From NCBI GenBank assembly GCA_900208305.1, contig OAPG01000021.1, positions 372,001-436,000 on the forward strand: DNA of 64,000 nucleotides, written 5' to 3'. The notes beneath the pieces are model-generated. The model did not search any database, had not been told where the DNA came from, and was given only the letters and a program-made list of their open reading frames with translations. The position numbers were made by a program, and so were the translations under genes. This DNA comes from Melanopsichium pennsylvanicum (lineage: Eukaryota; Basidiomycota; Ustilaginomycetes; Ustilaginales). This document shows, one piece after another, positions 43,301 to 52,870 of the stretch (its first letter is position 1; the number at the start of each line of letters is the position of its first letter).

Positions 43301-43889
43301 GGACATACCCTCTGCTCATAAGGTTATCCGTCTTTTGCGCCTTCTCAGCCGCACACGAGCTATGCACGTGTTATCACTGTGTGACACTCCCGGATTCATG
43401 GTGGGCCCGAAGTTGGAAGCTTCTGCCGACTCTGGAGGATCTTTCAGAGTGTTTGGAGACTGGTTCACTGCGAGTTGCGAGTACAATTTAAGTGGTGGAA
43501 AGATTATAGGATTGGTGATTAGGAGAGCATTTGGACTTGGAGCACAAGCCATGTTGGGTGGAAGCACGTTGAACAACAGCATATGTGCAAGTTGGCCTGG
43601 TGGATGTTTGGGTCCCATGTCTCTCGAAGGCGCTGTACAGATTAGATTGAAGAAGCAATTAGACGGGATTCAAGATGAGGAGCAGAAGAAGGAGATGACG
43701 GAAAAAGCAGTGGAACAGTTGTATGCAAATGCAAGTGCGATCAACGTGGCCAGTATGGCTGAGATTGACACGGTGATTGAGCCAGCGGAGACCCGAGAGT
43801 GGCTTTGTCATGTGATAAAGGACGTCTTGGGAGAGAGAAAGGCAGCGTACAAGGTTAGGAGGGATATGGTTGCCAATCCCCATTTGTAA
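40350..43889 (+). CDS. Single-chain biotin-dependent acyl-CoA carboxylase (BC-BCCP-CT fusion)
   Basis: An 1,179-residue single-exon protein with three enzymatic parts in one chain. The biotin carboxylase (about 8-490) has KRILIANRGEIACRLIRT, the ATP-grasp loop KAANGGGGRGI (about 180-190), RECSLQRRNQK and EANPRIQVEHTVTE. The biotin carrier (about 540-610) has EAMKMEH with the biotinyl Lys at 572. The carboxyltransferase (about 660-1179) has VLYAEGGGGRPSDTD (about 761) and FALMGRVRASGMP. This order and length fit the one-chain long-chain acyl-CoA carboxylase (LCC) family known from bacteria, not cytosolic acetyl-CoA carboxylase (over 2,000 residues) nor the two-subunit propionyl/methylcrotonyl enzymes. 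It should carboxylate an acyl-CoA using ATP and bicarbonate; the substrate is unknown. No clear mitochondrial presequence is seen. Confidence 0.88.
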   Translation: MTTPQTQAKRILIANRGEIACRLIRTYKLFPLFPDTPRIETVAIFTPSESAALHASLANFSHQLSAEGPRAYLDRQALIDIAISHSCWGIAPGYGFLSEDSSFAKLCEDNRLVFLGPTSTQLSRLGDKVIARELARQIGVPILEGTRSGSHSTLSDSSAALDDILAFASTIPRGQKLILKAANGGGGRGIRVLPFEQSPAIMTKLITEAYHSCTREAQSAFGDGTVYAERFLTNAKHVEVQILGDGRGNVCHFWDRECSLQRRNQKLIEIAPAVGIDEGLRKRMIQAALRLGREVKLRSLTTIEFLVEEKRNGREREFYFLEANPRIQVEHTVTEQICNVDLVALQALIGLGYSLAELGITGADAAPFPTNTSIQARINAESFRGKSDETSPESGSVSSLSWPSGGHLRIETAAHAPRQDLGEYKVSPLFDSLLAKVIVTAPSYASAVDASKKALIATEIKGVKTNISFLRALLSSDMVKRGAQHIHTVQTGFKGFLEQADYFETTEAQHSDGRLPTKQAANGEIIDEVGSQGGQGKTVVKSHLSGLVVKLSVKEGEGVVAGQELVVVEAMKMEHVIRAPSSGVVSSIIAKQGGVVNNAETLLVLDSPESSFGTTASDSTTSHANTITEDPSKLRPELQELNERRHAYSDDGRKDAKAKRHARGYRTVRENLSMLIDANSLVEYGDLTLAAQKKLLKRKELIAKTTGDGILTAYATISNHPIALVLGDYMVLAGTQGYFHHLKLDRILHTILAHPVPLVLYAEGGGGRPSDTDYPSGSGLVTPSFALMGRVRASGMPVVGVGSGYVFAGNAALLGMCDIVIATRGGNSKLGGGNEKGGVGKTSIGMGGKAMIEAGGLGKVESDDIGPVHVHEATGAIDVTVEDEDEAAATARKLMGYLTDAKVADSQWTYSANPLLLRTALPQTTERRRAFDMRQIINLFVDDESFVEFSPLWGQSIITGFARISGSAIAILASNPQSPLGGALDIPSAHKVIRLLRLLSRTRAMHVLSLCDTPGFMVGPKLEASADSGGSFRVFGDWFTASCEYNLSGGKIIGLVIRRAFGLGAQAMLGGSTLNNSICASWPGGCLGPMSLEGAVQIRLKKQLDGIQDEEQKKEMTEKAVEQLYANASAINVASMAEIDTVIEPAETREWLCHVIKDVLGERKAAYKVRRDMVANPHL

Positions 43890-44636
43890 AATTGTCGCAT
43901 TTGTGGTCTCATGGGATTATCGTAGAAGTACACCGGTAGAATCGCCAAACAATTTGCATTCAAAATGCATGCTCTCTCTGATTGAGCCTCAACCCAGCTG
44001 CTATATCAACACACACATACATGTATATATAATGACCAAATCTGATCAAGATGGCATACGAAGAACAACAATTTGACTTAGGAATCTTGTGAGGATGGAA
44101 ACAATCAAGGTTATGTTAGGGTTAGACAGTTGTGCAGCTCATTTATAATTCGGTGAGCATTTCGCCGATGCGCATTTTAAGACCAGGATTTATGCCAAAT
44201 TTACTTAAATTACTTTACATTAACAGTACACAGTGTATCTCACATGCAAAGGTCAATGTCAAGTTAAATCGGCAATAATATATATTTTTGAATAATTTAT
44301 TATTCTGTACAGAATAATGCAGGGTTCGTAAATTTGTCGAGACTGTGACTTCCACGTCAGCTTCTCTGTTCTTTGTTAAGCTTTGTTTGTTACTTGAATA
44401 CCTCGTTCTTGTTGCTTATCCAAGGACGATCATGCTCTTCGTAATACCAACGGATCTGACTATCTAGCAACCAAAATTGGGTACGATTGACGACGACCGA
44501 AGCTGTCAATAGGCTGGTCTGCTTTAACCATCTTAAAACGACGAGCTCACATTTGCCACTTAACCGAGAACAAGACTTGACTCTTTCAACATCCCCCCCA
44601 CACTAAACGTTAAGAACATTTCGCAATACTCGAGCC
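43890..44636. other. Intergenic region upstream of the SARAF gene
   Basis: AT-rich, no gene seen. It includes the perfect 20-bp palindrome at 44299-44318. Confidence 0.55.
44299..44318. repeat. Perfect 20-bp palindrome
   Basis: ATTATTCTGTACAGAATAAT equals its own reverse complement and lies about 320 bp upstream of the SARAF start codon. It could be a dimeric-factor site or a cruciform-forming element; no function is shown. Confidence 0.9.
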
Positions 44637-45629
44637 ATGCTATTCAGCTCGCTTGTTCTTTTACTCATCCTGATTTCGAGATCAAATGCATTCAATCAAA
44701 ACGATCCGCATTATGGTGCTGGACGTCGAATTCGTCAAGACTCGATCCGAACCTTGACATTCTACCGCCATGCTTTCACCACTTATCGTCGAACCAAACC
44801 AGTACAACAACTCACTTGCGTTGGTACCATGTGTTCTCGCTATCAACCTGATGTAATACAATGTCAGGCTATGGGCGATTCGCAGTGGAAGTGCAACGCT
44901 GATCTTCCAATTAGTATGCGGCTAGGTCGAGTCGAGGTGAGTTGTGAAGGGTATGATTATGCCCAAGATCCATATGTGCTTAAAGGAAGTTGCGGTTTGA
45001 CGTATCACCTGTTGCCAACGGGGGTGGGGAGAGACGATCCATGGAGAGTTTTTCAAGGTGGTACATCGGGACCAGGGGAAAGGTTGGCTGAGATGTTATT
45101 CAAGCTTGTGTTTTGGGGCATTTTGGCTTTCATCGTGTATAGCTTCATCAAGTCTATTCGGGGTGGAAATGGACGAGGCAACACAGGACGTACTGGTGGA
45201 GGAGAAGGAGGAGGAGGAGGAGGAGGAGGAGGAGGTGGTGGTGGATGGTGGCCGGGTGGATACAATAGTCCACCACCACCGTACACTCGCACACCAAAAT
45301 CAGACCCAGATAGCACTGCTTCTACCTCATCCTCTTCAGGCTCTTGGCGACCAGGCTTCTGGACAGGACTTGGCTTGGGTGGTCTCGCCGCCGCAGCAGC
45401 GACTCGCAACCGCAGACAGCAACAAGGCGGATTTTACCCTCCACAGATGGGATACGCATACGATTACGATCCAGGGCTCGGTACAGGGTTTGCGAGGCCA
45501 GCAAGAGGATTTGGCAGAGAGTTCTACAATGGTAGGGGTTGGGACGATGATGATCGAGGCGTAGGCTCTTCATCCGGTTTAGGAGCTATGAGAGAGAGCA
45601 CCGGTTTTGGCGGTACAAGAAATCGGTAA
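44637..45629 (+). CDS. SARAF (TMEM66)-like ER membrane protein
   Basis: A 330-residue single-exon protein. It has a signal peptide (about 1-18), a luminal domain with six cysteines (61, 66, 76, 86, 103, 119) including TCVGTMCSRYQPDVIQC and WKCNADLP ... VSCEGYD, one transmembrane segment (about 154-172), a run of Gly and a cytosolic Pro/Tyr- and Gly-rich tail with GFWTGLGLGGLAAAA. The order and the luminal pattern match SARAF, the animal regulator that inactivates store-operated calcium entry. In fungi the role is not established. Confidence 0.85.
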   Translation: MLFSSLVLLLILISRSNAFNQNDPHYGAGRRIRQDSIRTLTFYRHAFTTYRRTKPVQQLTCVGTMCSRYQPDVIQCQAMGDSQWKCNADLPISMRLGRVEVSCEGYDYAQDPYVLKGSCGLTYHLLPTGVGRDDPWRVFQGGTSGPGERLAEMLFKLVFWGILAFIVYSFIKSIRGGNGRGNTGRTGGGEGGGGGGGGGGGGGWWPGGYNSPPPPYTRTPKSDPDSTASTSSSSGSWRPGFWTGLGLGGLAAAAATRNRRQQQGGFYPPQMGYAYDYDPGLGTGFARPARGFGREFYNGRGWDDDDRGVGSSSGLGAMRESTGFGGTRNR

Positions 45630-46283
45630 AAGTCACCACTTTGGACGTCTTCACCATCACTCGAAGGACTCAATTTCAGCCTTGTGATTGAAACTAAACA
45701 GTCAGAGTGCCCGCAAGACTGATGATTTGCAAACTACTGTGTTTTTGATCAGAAGGAATCTTTTTTTTTTTTTTTTTTTTTTTTTTCATATAAAACATGT
45801 CAAACATGAAATCTTGTACTGTTTTCATGAGGACAGATGGAAGCATAGTTTGACTGTAAGCTACATTTCACCTGAGTATAATCGGAGTTGATTGAAAGTG
45901 TAACTTATGCATGTCCATCTAGGTATTGAAAAAAAAAATGGTGCTTTGATCCAAGATGTTATCGCTTACGAAGAAAATAAAAATAAATAAAAAAATAATA
46001 AAAAATAATAAAAAATTCAAGACACACACACACACACACATAATCCAACTCCAACACGTTAATTTCAGCTGTGATTCAAAGGAGCCTTATGACATGATTC
46101 ACACTCGAACCATACGGTAAAGCCACTCAATTGTGGGAATCATCAAACTAGAGTAAAAAAAAAACCACCCCCATCTAACATTGCATCTACTTTGCCAAAC
46201 CAAGACGACGTAGAGAAGGAATCCTGTATATTTAGCGTGGTGATTAAAGTGCTAAAATCCAAGTGAAATTGTATACAACTCTT
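45630..46283. other. Convergent intergenic region with homopolymers
   Basis: No gene is seen. It contains T26 (45761-45786), an A-rich stretch (about 45975-46016) and an (AC)10 microsatellite (46022-46041). It holds the 3' UTRs of the SARAF and PQ-loop genes. Confidence 0.6.
45761..45786. repeat. Poly-T run (26 nt)
   Basis: A pure T homopolymer in the SARAF 3' flank. Confidence 0.95.
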
Positions 46284-47792
46284 CTATGCGCTCAACTGAG
46301 AGTGAAGCCTTGACCTGTCTCCATTATGTTGAACGATACTGCTCCTCCTCAACCTATGAATCTCCTTCCTCGCCTTCCTATAATGAATAAATTGACCCAA
46401 AACGATAAAATCCAAAAATACAGTTCCCAAAGATCCTACCAACCAAGAAAAGCTCTCTACGAGATAATCATGTTTTGTGCTCTTGAGCAAAATGCTGGCG
46501 ACATAGGTGAGGTTACCTGCCACGGCAAAAACGAAAAGTGCCAAACTCAAACCTTCGCACTTTGTGGTCCTGTTTTTAAGAATTTGAGGTACTCGAGAGG
46601 TAAGGTAAAGAATGGCACTTAACCATCCTGCCACTTGTGCATCCCATCGCCATCCAACAGGTTGAGGAGCTGCAGGAGGATTGGTAGAGTCATGATCGGA
46701 TGCGTAATGATGTTCTGCGATCCACCATGCAGCAACACCGGTGGCTACAACGAGACACGCCGCAAGAGAGTACATGATGAGTTGATACTTGATGCTACCT
46801 TGCTCTTCGTCATCATCTACCTCTCCGTCAACACTGACAGCATTCTGCTCAATAATTCTACCATCGCCTACGAGAGGCGTGGTTTCATTGGCTTCGAGAG
46901 ATGCTGAAATGGTGCAAATCTTGACGCCTCGGTGAAAATACTTTCGGTAGTACCAGTATTGAAAGATGAGGACGCAGTCGCAAGCGCAGTAGTAAAGTGC
47001 AAGGATGATCATGGTCCATAATAAACCTTGGAACCATGCGCCTGCAGCGTTGAGTGCGTCACCTGCGAGCCAAATGATTACAAAGGTGATGGAAAGGCCT
47101 TCTGCGGACTTGGTGATGAAATTTTGATGCATTTGACTGAAAGAGGGCAAAACCTAAAAATGATGTAAGGATGGGAAATCGGAATGAGAGAAAGAGAAGA
47201 GAGAGGAAAGGAAAGGGGTGGATGGTTTAATACTGGGAAAGGAGCAAGAGAGATGACGTACGGCGAATAGACAATTACCCAGCAAGCGATTCTGTTGGTT
47301 TGTGTATGCGAAGCGAAGGATGCAGTGGTAGCAAAAAAAGGAGGATTGCAGAAGAGTTGGTTTGACTTAGCTGAGTGTTTTTTTTTTGAAAGAAAGACGC
47401 GCAGAAATAGAGGTTGCATGCAAGCTTGGAGGTTGATGACAAACTTGTTACTTACGAGACCCTACTCGGTATTCAAGAGCAGAGGTCAGCAGTAACGGTG
47501 AAAGAGCGCAAGACGGAATATGATGTTATCAGTACACGATCAAGATGTTGGGTGTGGTGATGGCGAGTGCAAGATGAAAGGGAGAAACTTACCAACCCAT
47601 TATGGAGCTCCATTCTTGGCGAACGTGCTTCTTTTGGTAGTTCGAGTGATCATGATGGTTGTGGTGCTTTTTGGTTGATGACACAGAAATGGGCGAATCA
47701 GGTATTGATGCTGCTGCAGTGGTTGTGGACAAGAAGAGGACGGCTGCTAACAAGAGCAGGCGCAGCGCGTGTGAGGAGCGACAAGAACGCAT
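46284..47792 (-). CDS. PQ-loop vacuolar amino-acid transporter, Ypq/PQLC2-like
   Basis: Four exons on the minus strand: 47792-47593, a 6-nt microexon 47461-47456, 47291-47262 (30 nt) and 47136-46284, giving 362 residues. Splicing restores ...MGWVSIACWVIVYSPQMHQNF..., with the first PQ pair at 79-80 followed by KSAEGLS and IIWLAGD; the second PQ (RVPQILKN) is at about 262-263. About seven hydrophobic segments and two PQ loops define the family, which in yeast exports cationic amino acids from the vacuole. The N-terminal 66 residues begin with a signal-peptide-like stretch and a His-rich patch. Joining exon 1 directly to the 30-nt exon gives an in-frame TGA, so the microexon is required. Donors are GTAAGT, GTAAGT and GTACGT. 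Confidence 0.82.
47456..47461 (-). other. 6-nt microexon of the PQ-loop transporter gene
   Basis: On the minus strand, GGTCTC is flanked by an acceptor (...CTGAC...GAGTAG) and a donor (GTAAGT). It contributes the codons completing Trp, Val and part of Ser in GWVSIACW, the sequence expected at this point in the family. Confidence 0.75.
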
Positions 47793-48438
47793 GATATGAA
47801 TAGTGTAGGTAGCACAACGAGCGAGGATGAGTTTGGCTCTAGTGACTGTGACCGTTTGCTTGAGGTGAAGGTGGTGGTGGTGGTGATTGATGGAAGGAGA
47901 AAAGAATCTAGACAAGTACACAAGTGGCCGTTGCTGTCAAAGTGGGCCGTCAAAAGTGTTACGCTTTGGGAAAAATTCGCAACAAAGCATGTAAAGTGTG
48001 AATTCGGGGTGTTAAATAATAATGCAATTTCCGCATTTCCAATTTGCATCTTTTTTGCAGTGCGACTCGCACCGGGAAAAAAGAAAAAAAAAAAAAAAAA
48101 AAACTATCGCCGATAGACATGATGGAAGTCCAAAAGTGCATTATTGCGTCGTTGTACATTCCACCTGAGACGTTTCTTTATTTATCTTTCAAAAAGATGT
48201 TAGACCGAGATCGATTTGGTTTGAATTGAGGTTTGATCGGCTCACCTGGCCGGTTCAACCGTGTGTGACCGGCTATCAACTAACTGAAGGCCTAAATCCG
48301 CTCCATGCTCGTGCACACAGGCCAAACAGGACAAATCATGCTCGATGGTGGCTTGTTCATCTTGTTTATTAACATTCTCCCACCATCTTGTCAGCTTCAA
48401 CCCAACCAAAACTTTGTCGTCGAGAAGATTAACCAAAC
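47793..48438. other. Divergent promoter region between PQ-loop and ABM-fold genes
   Basis: No gene is seen. It contains an A20 run (48084-48103). Confidence 0.55.
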
Positions 48439-48972
48439 ATGTCTGCCCCTACCGGAAAGTTCATCATGTGGGTCACGTACGTATTCTCACTTTTCTTCCT
48501 CGTCTTCTTTTCTATTGCGACATGACCTCGTCTAGCTGACGTTTTGCTATTGTCCGCTCTACTCATAGCATCAAGGCTAAAGGTGTCAACGAGGCTGAAA
48601 AGATTGTGGACCTTCTCAAAAAGGTGGCAGCACGAGCCAACTCGGACGACGAACCCGACTGCCACGGCTATGTTCCCGGTCGCAGCCGTGATGACCCTAA
48701 CACCATCATTGTGTTTGGTAAGCTTTCCTGCACTCTCATCACCAGATCTCATCACAAGATAGTATTGGGCTACGCTTGCTGACGTGCTTGCTTTTGAATC
48801 TCGGGTGTGAATTCGTCTCGGCTTGGGGTACTTATTTACAGAGCAATACGATAACAAGGGCAGTGACGTGGCTACCGCCAAGCACAGGGCTGGAGAGGAC
48901 TTCCAGCAGCTCATGGCACAGGCCAAGGACCTTACCAGCGCTATTGACATGAAGTTCTTCGACTACATCTGA
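48439..48972 (+). CDS. Small ABM-like (dimeric alpha/beta barrel) protein
   Basis: Three exons: 48439-48476, 48569-48717 and 48842-48972, giving 105 residues. Splicing joins MSAPTGKFIMWVT to IKAKGVNEAEKIVDLLKKVA, then NTIIVFE to QYDNKGSDVATAKHRAGEDFQ. The pattern (beta strand, helix with LLKKVAARANSD, EPDCHGY, FEQY, short C-terminal helix) is that of antibiotic-biosynthesis-monooxygenase-type dimeric barrels, small enzymes or oxidative-stress proteins. The specific activity is unknown. Donors are GTACGT and GTAAGC; acceptors ATAG and ACAG. Confidence 0.78.
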
Positions 48973-49932
48973 AAGGACACGACACTGTATTGCCGGCATC
49001 AAAGCAGTTGAAATACAGAGTGCAGTACTCGCTGAATCCAATTTTGACATAAGAATCCTTGCGTGATGTGTTCATTTGTAATAGAATCCATATTCGTGAA
49101 AAAGATCCAACTGAGGTTTCAGAATAGAGAGATGAAGGGTAAAATTCTAGGACTCATGTTAGATCATTATTCTGAACAAAATAATATGTGCAAAAATGGC
49201 AATATCAAGAGGTCAAATGACCTTGATGGCTGGCTCTAGCCGAAGCCGTTTGCCAAGTTTGTAGATGTTTTTGGTAGACTCTGGTTTTAAATACCAATAC
49301 AAAATCGCGTCCACCTGGTGAAATCATAGATTTACAAAATGCGACATCTCTAGGCGGCCGAGTCGAGTCGAGTTTAAAATAAAAAAATGTATATGAAGAA
49401 AAACAAAATTTGGGATTTGAATTGCTTTTCGATTGCTGAGCAAACTAGCAAGCACGAACATCGGGTAGACCGGTTCAGTGCCTTACAATTTCGAGTAAAT
49501 TCGTTTTGAGAAGCGCTCAGCTCCTGAATATTGCGCGCACTCCAATGTATTAAAGTAACTATTTGTATTCAAGAAATCGATTTCAAGATCGCGCTCTACT
49601 GCCGAGAATCTAAGGTCATCATCATCATCATCATCATCATCATCAATCACAGTTAACATCCTTTGTTAGTCGCCATCATCTTTACTCATTGACTCCCTTC
49701 TACACCAGAATATACTTACATCATCGTGTCATGTACGATCGCAACTGATTCTTTACGTCGACCGCTCTGGCTTCAGCCGCAACATCTAATCACATTCACA
49801 CAAATCCATTGTAGTCCAAATTCTGTAGTCCAGCCAGATTCACTTCTAGTCTTCTATTCCACACCACTCTCTACACCAAATTGCCGAGTGTTTCATTCCT
49901 CGACATTGCCTCTCTCATCCAGACACTACACC
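48973..49932. other. Intergenic region and leader upstream of FZO1
   Basis: No gene is seen. It holds an (ATC)n microsatellite and, before 49933, a C/T-rich leader. The FZO1 frame is open back to about 49726 but has no ATG in that part. Confidence 0.6.
49616..49645. repeat. (ATC)n microsatellite
   Basis: About ten uninterrupted ATC units, roughly 290 bp upstream of the FZO1 start codon. Confidence 0.95.
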
Positions 49933-52779
49933 ATGTCTGCCGACAACTCTTCTCAGAAATACGCGACTCCCAAAAAGGTGGTGCGCTCTCAAACTTGGGA
50001 TGACACAGACTCTCACACTCTCACCGTCGCGTCGCCACCTACACCTACCATCAAGCTTAGCGGTGGCGATCTCTTTTCAGCAAACCAGCACCAAGTTCAA
50101 CAAGCTCGAGAACTTCATCATGCTCAAAACACTTTCGCCCAGCATCAGTCAGAGTTTGAAGAATCGCGCGACATGCTGCTTGGAGCCATCGACAACACTA
50201 GCACCCTCCTTGCAGACCTTCGCGACTTTAACAAGAACAAGCGTCTCATCCACTATGCTGCCGCTGACGACGTTCACAAACCTGGTCCTTCGCGTCAGCA
50301 GTTGCCTTCCCATAGGCGATCCCAATCCAACTCGCCAGCACACAGCCTCGAGGAGGCCGATGCACAGTTGAATCGTTCCGCCGACAGTGCTCAGCGTCCC
50401 ATGCCACCTGCTTTGATGCGCTTCAACACAACCCAAGGCCATGCCAGTTTGCCCAGCACCCCCGCTCGTCACGCCAGCAGTTCCGCTCTTTCGCATCACC
50501 ATGAAAATGACGACGACGATGGCTCTGATGAATCCACCGACATGTCCGTTCTCAAACTCGACCTCCGTGTCGGTTCTGTCGCCACCAATCCACAAGCGCT
50601 CGTTCGCTCCCTAGAGCGCTCATCGGTAGCACAGCTTCTGGATGGCAGGATGCAAAAGTCGGAGCGCCACCTCGAGAATCTCAAGCAGCGTCTCACCGAT
50701 ACTCAGTCCAAGGTACTCGTCACAGGTGATCTCAACGCAGGCAAGTCCACCTTTGTCAATGCCCTCCTCCGCCGCTCTCTCATGCCCACCGATCAGCAGC
50801 CCTGCACCACCGTCTTCTGCGAGGTCCTTGACGCATCCCAACTCAACAGCAATGTAGAAGAGGTTCACATGCTCAAGCCGGGTCACAAGTACAACGTGCA
50901 GGACGACTCCACCTTCACTCGCCATACTCTTGGCGAAATCGAGCGCATCGTGGCCGAAGCTGAACAAGCCTCGCCAGAGGATGCGCCCATTCTCAAGTGC
51001 TACGCCACCGACACTCGCGCCACCCCGGACTCTCTGCTCAAGAACGGCATCGTCGACATCGCCCTCATCGACGCCCCTGGTCTCAACCGCGACTCGCTCA
51101 AGACTACTGCCCTCTTTGCCCGTCAAGAAGAGATTGATGTCGTCGTATTTGTTGTCAGCGCCGAGAACCATTTCACTCTGTCTGCCAAGGAGTTCCTTTG
51201 GAACGCGTCTCACGACAAGGCTTACGTCTTCATCGTCGTCAACAAGTTTGAATCCATCAAGAACAAGGACAAGTGCCGCAAGCTTGTGCTCGACCAGATC
51301 CGCCAACTCAGCCCACGCACCTACGAGGACGCCGTCAACCTGGTGCACTTTGTCGACTCGGAAGCGGTCTTTGGCGCCGAAGCTGAAAACGTCGTCGCTC
51401 CCGATACACCCTCCGAGGAGCTTGGCCTCAAGGTTCAGGGCAGTCACATGACCTATGGTCGCAACACGGAAAGTCTCGAGGCGTTTTCGCGCCTCGAAGC
51501 TTCGCTGCGCGACTTTGTGCTGCTCAGGCGTGCCAAGTCCAAGCTCTTGCCTTCCAAGACATACATGCTGAGGTTGTTGTCAGACATGAGCTTCCTCGCC
51601 AAGATCAACACTCAGGTGGCACAAATCGAATTGGCGGAAGCCACCAAGGCGCTCCAATTCGCTCGACCGGAGCTGGCCAAATGTCAAGCGTCGCAGCAGA
51701 AGCTTGAGGTGGTTGTTGAGGGCGAGGAGGACGAAGCTGTGACTGCAGTCATGCAGGAGGCTGTACGCAAGCTGACGGGCGCGATTGAGCTCATTGGCAA
51801 CGGCAAGCCAGCTACGGATGCTGTGAAGCTGCCTGCATACCCTGGTGTGTTGAATGTATGGGAGTACGCACAGGAGGTTCGTCATGCACTCACTTTGTCG
51901 CTCGAGCTGGCGCTGCGATCTGTAGAAGACACCGCGCGTGGCACGGCATCGCAGTCTGTGGACCGAGTTCAAAAGCTTGGCCTGGCTCACCTACCTGACA
52001 ACGATACAGAGAAGCGCCATAGGATCTTTAACCCGGATGTGATGTTTGCCAAACGGCGTGCGATGACAGGTTTAGTAGGACTGGGTCTTGGTGCAGAAGT
52101 GGTTGAGGTGCAGGCGTCGGACTTTTTCGATGCTTATCACCACTTTACGATTGTGACGGGTGGGGGCTTGGACAAGAAGAAGGATGACAAGGCTAACGAT
52201 GACGAGATGAGCCTGGTCTCTTCAGTGTCTCTTGGATTGGGAGCGTTGACGTTGATGGGTGGTAAGACGATGGGAGCCAAGACAGCTGTGGATGCGTTTG
52301 TACGCATCTCTGATTTGGTGGGCAACCCCACGGCTCGTCGATGGGCGGCACCTGTGTTGGCGTTAGTGTCGACGGGATTGGTGGTGTACTTTATCTACGA
52401 CCTGCCCAACAGTATTCCGAGAAACATTGGTCGCAGTATCAAGTCTGGACTTGAGAGTGGTGGGCTGCTTCGGTCGAGTTCAAGCGATGCTGTGACAAAT
52501 GTGTGGAAAGGATGGAAGAGTGGAGATGAAGTAGTGGCATCGTTCACTGCAGTGCAGTCTGCGAGGGTGGGTAGAGAGACGAGAAAGGTTCTGCGTCTGG
52601 CATCATGGGATTTGCAAGAGCGTTTCCGAGTAGCGATCGGTCAACGACGTGCGGAGGTGGAGAAGCAAGAAAGCAAGCAGACGAGTGCTAAGATTGCGAT
52701 TGACTGGTTTGACAAGACCACATCGAGGGTGATCGAGATCAAAGAGGATGTGGATGCTGTTAAGGGGCTTGAAGCTTGA
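49933..52779 (+). CDS. FZO1: Mitofusin, outer-membrane fusion GTPase
   Basis: A 948-residue single-exon protein. After a disordered N-terminus the dynamin-like GTPase shows G1 GDLNAGKST (about 265-273), G2 in QQPCTTVFCEV, G3 DAPG (about 380) and G4 NKFE (about 437). Helical regions follow, and two hydrophobic stretches near 755-825 (including APVLALVSTGLVVYFIYDLP) form the paired membrane anchor of the fungal protein, with a C-terminal heptad region. It tethers and fuses mitochondrial outer membranes. The ATG at 49933 is the first in the open frame. The length is close to yeast Fzo1 (855) with a longer N-terminus. Confidence 0.93.
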   Translation: MSADNSSQKYATPKKVVRSQTWDDTDSHTLTVASPPTPTIKLSGGDLFSANQHQVQQARELHHAQNTFAQHQSEFEESRDMLLGAIDNTSTLLADLRDFNKNKRLIHYAAADDVHKPGPSRQQLPSHRRSQSNSPAHSLEEADAQLNRSADSAQRPMPPALMRFNTTQGHASLPSTPARHASSSALSHHHENDDDDGSDESTDMSVLKLDLRVGSVATNPQALVRSLERSSVAQLLDGRMQKSERHLENLKQRLTDTQSKVLVTGDLNAGKSTFVNALLRRSLMPTDQQPCTTVFCEVLDASQLNSNVEEVHMLKPGHKYNVQDDSTFTRHTLGEIERIVAEAEQASPEDAPILKCYATDTRATPDSLLKNGIVDIALIDAPGLNRDSLKTTALFARQEEIDVVVFVVSAENHFTLSAKEFLWNASHDKAYVFIVVNKFESIKNKDKCRKLVLDQIRQLSPRTYEDAVNLVHFVDSEAVFGAEAENVVAPDTPSEELGLKVQGSHMTYGRNTESLEAFSRLEASLRDFVLLRRAKSKLLPSKTYMLRLLSDMSFLAKINTQVAQIELAEATKALQFARPELAKCQASQQKLEVVVEGEEDEAVTAVMQEAVRKLTGAIELIGNGKPATDAVKLPAYPGVLNVWEYAQEVRHALTLSLELALRSVEDTARGTASQSVDRVQKLGLAHLPDNDTEKRHRIFNPDVMFAKRRAMTGLVGLGLGAEVVEVQASDFFDAYHHFTIVTGGGLDKKKDDKANDDEMSLVSSVSLGLGALTLMGGKTMGAKTAVDAFVRISDLVGNPTARRWAAPVLALVSTGLVVYFIYDLPNSIPRNIGRSIKSGLESGGLLRSSSSDAVTNVWKGWKSGDEVVASFTAVQSARVGRETRKVLRLASWDLQERFRVAIGQRRAEVEKQESKQTSAKIAIDWFDKTTSRVIEIKEDVDAVKGLEA

Positions 52780-52853
52780 TTGATATTGGGGAGGGGAATC
52801 TACACCGCTCAAAGAAAAAGGAAAAAGAAAAAAGAAAAATAGCGATGAATGGT

Positions 52854-52870
52854 ATACTGTATTACAGTAT
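52854..52870. repeat. 8-bp inverted repeat with 1-nt loop after FZO1
   Basis: ATACTGTA and TACAGTAT are perfect reverse complements separated by one T. It may affect the 3' end of the FZO1 transcript; the role is speculative. Confidence 0.75.

Noticed and set aside
46060..46140. tRNA-like GGTTCGAG box on the minus strand
   Set aside because: Flanking sequence cannot form the T-arm or a cloverleaf; no tRNA was found anywhere in the window.
49726..49932. 69-codon extension of FZO1
   Set aside because: No ATG in that stretch; the apparent start is a GTG, not expected in a fungal nuclear gene.
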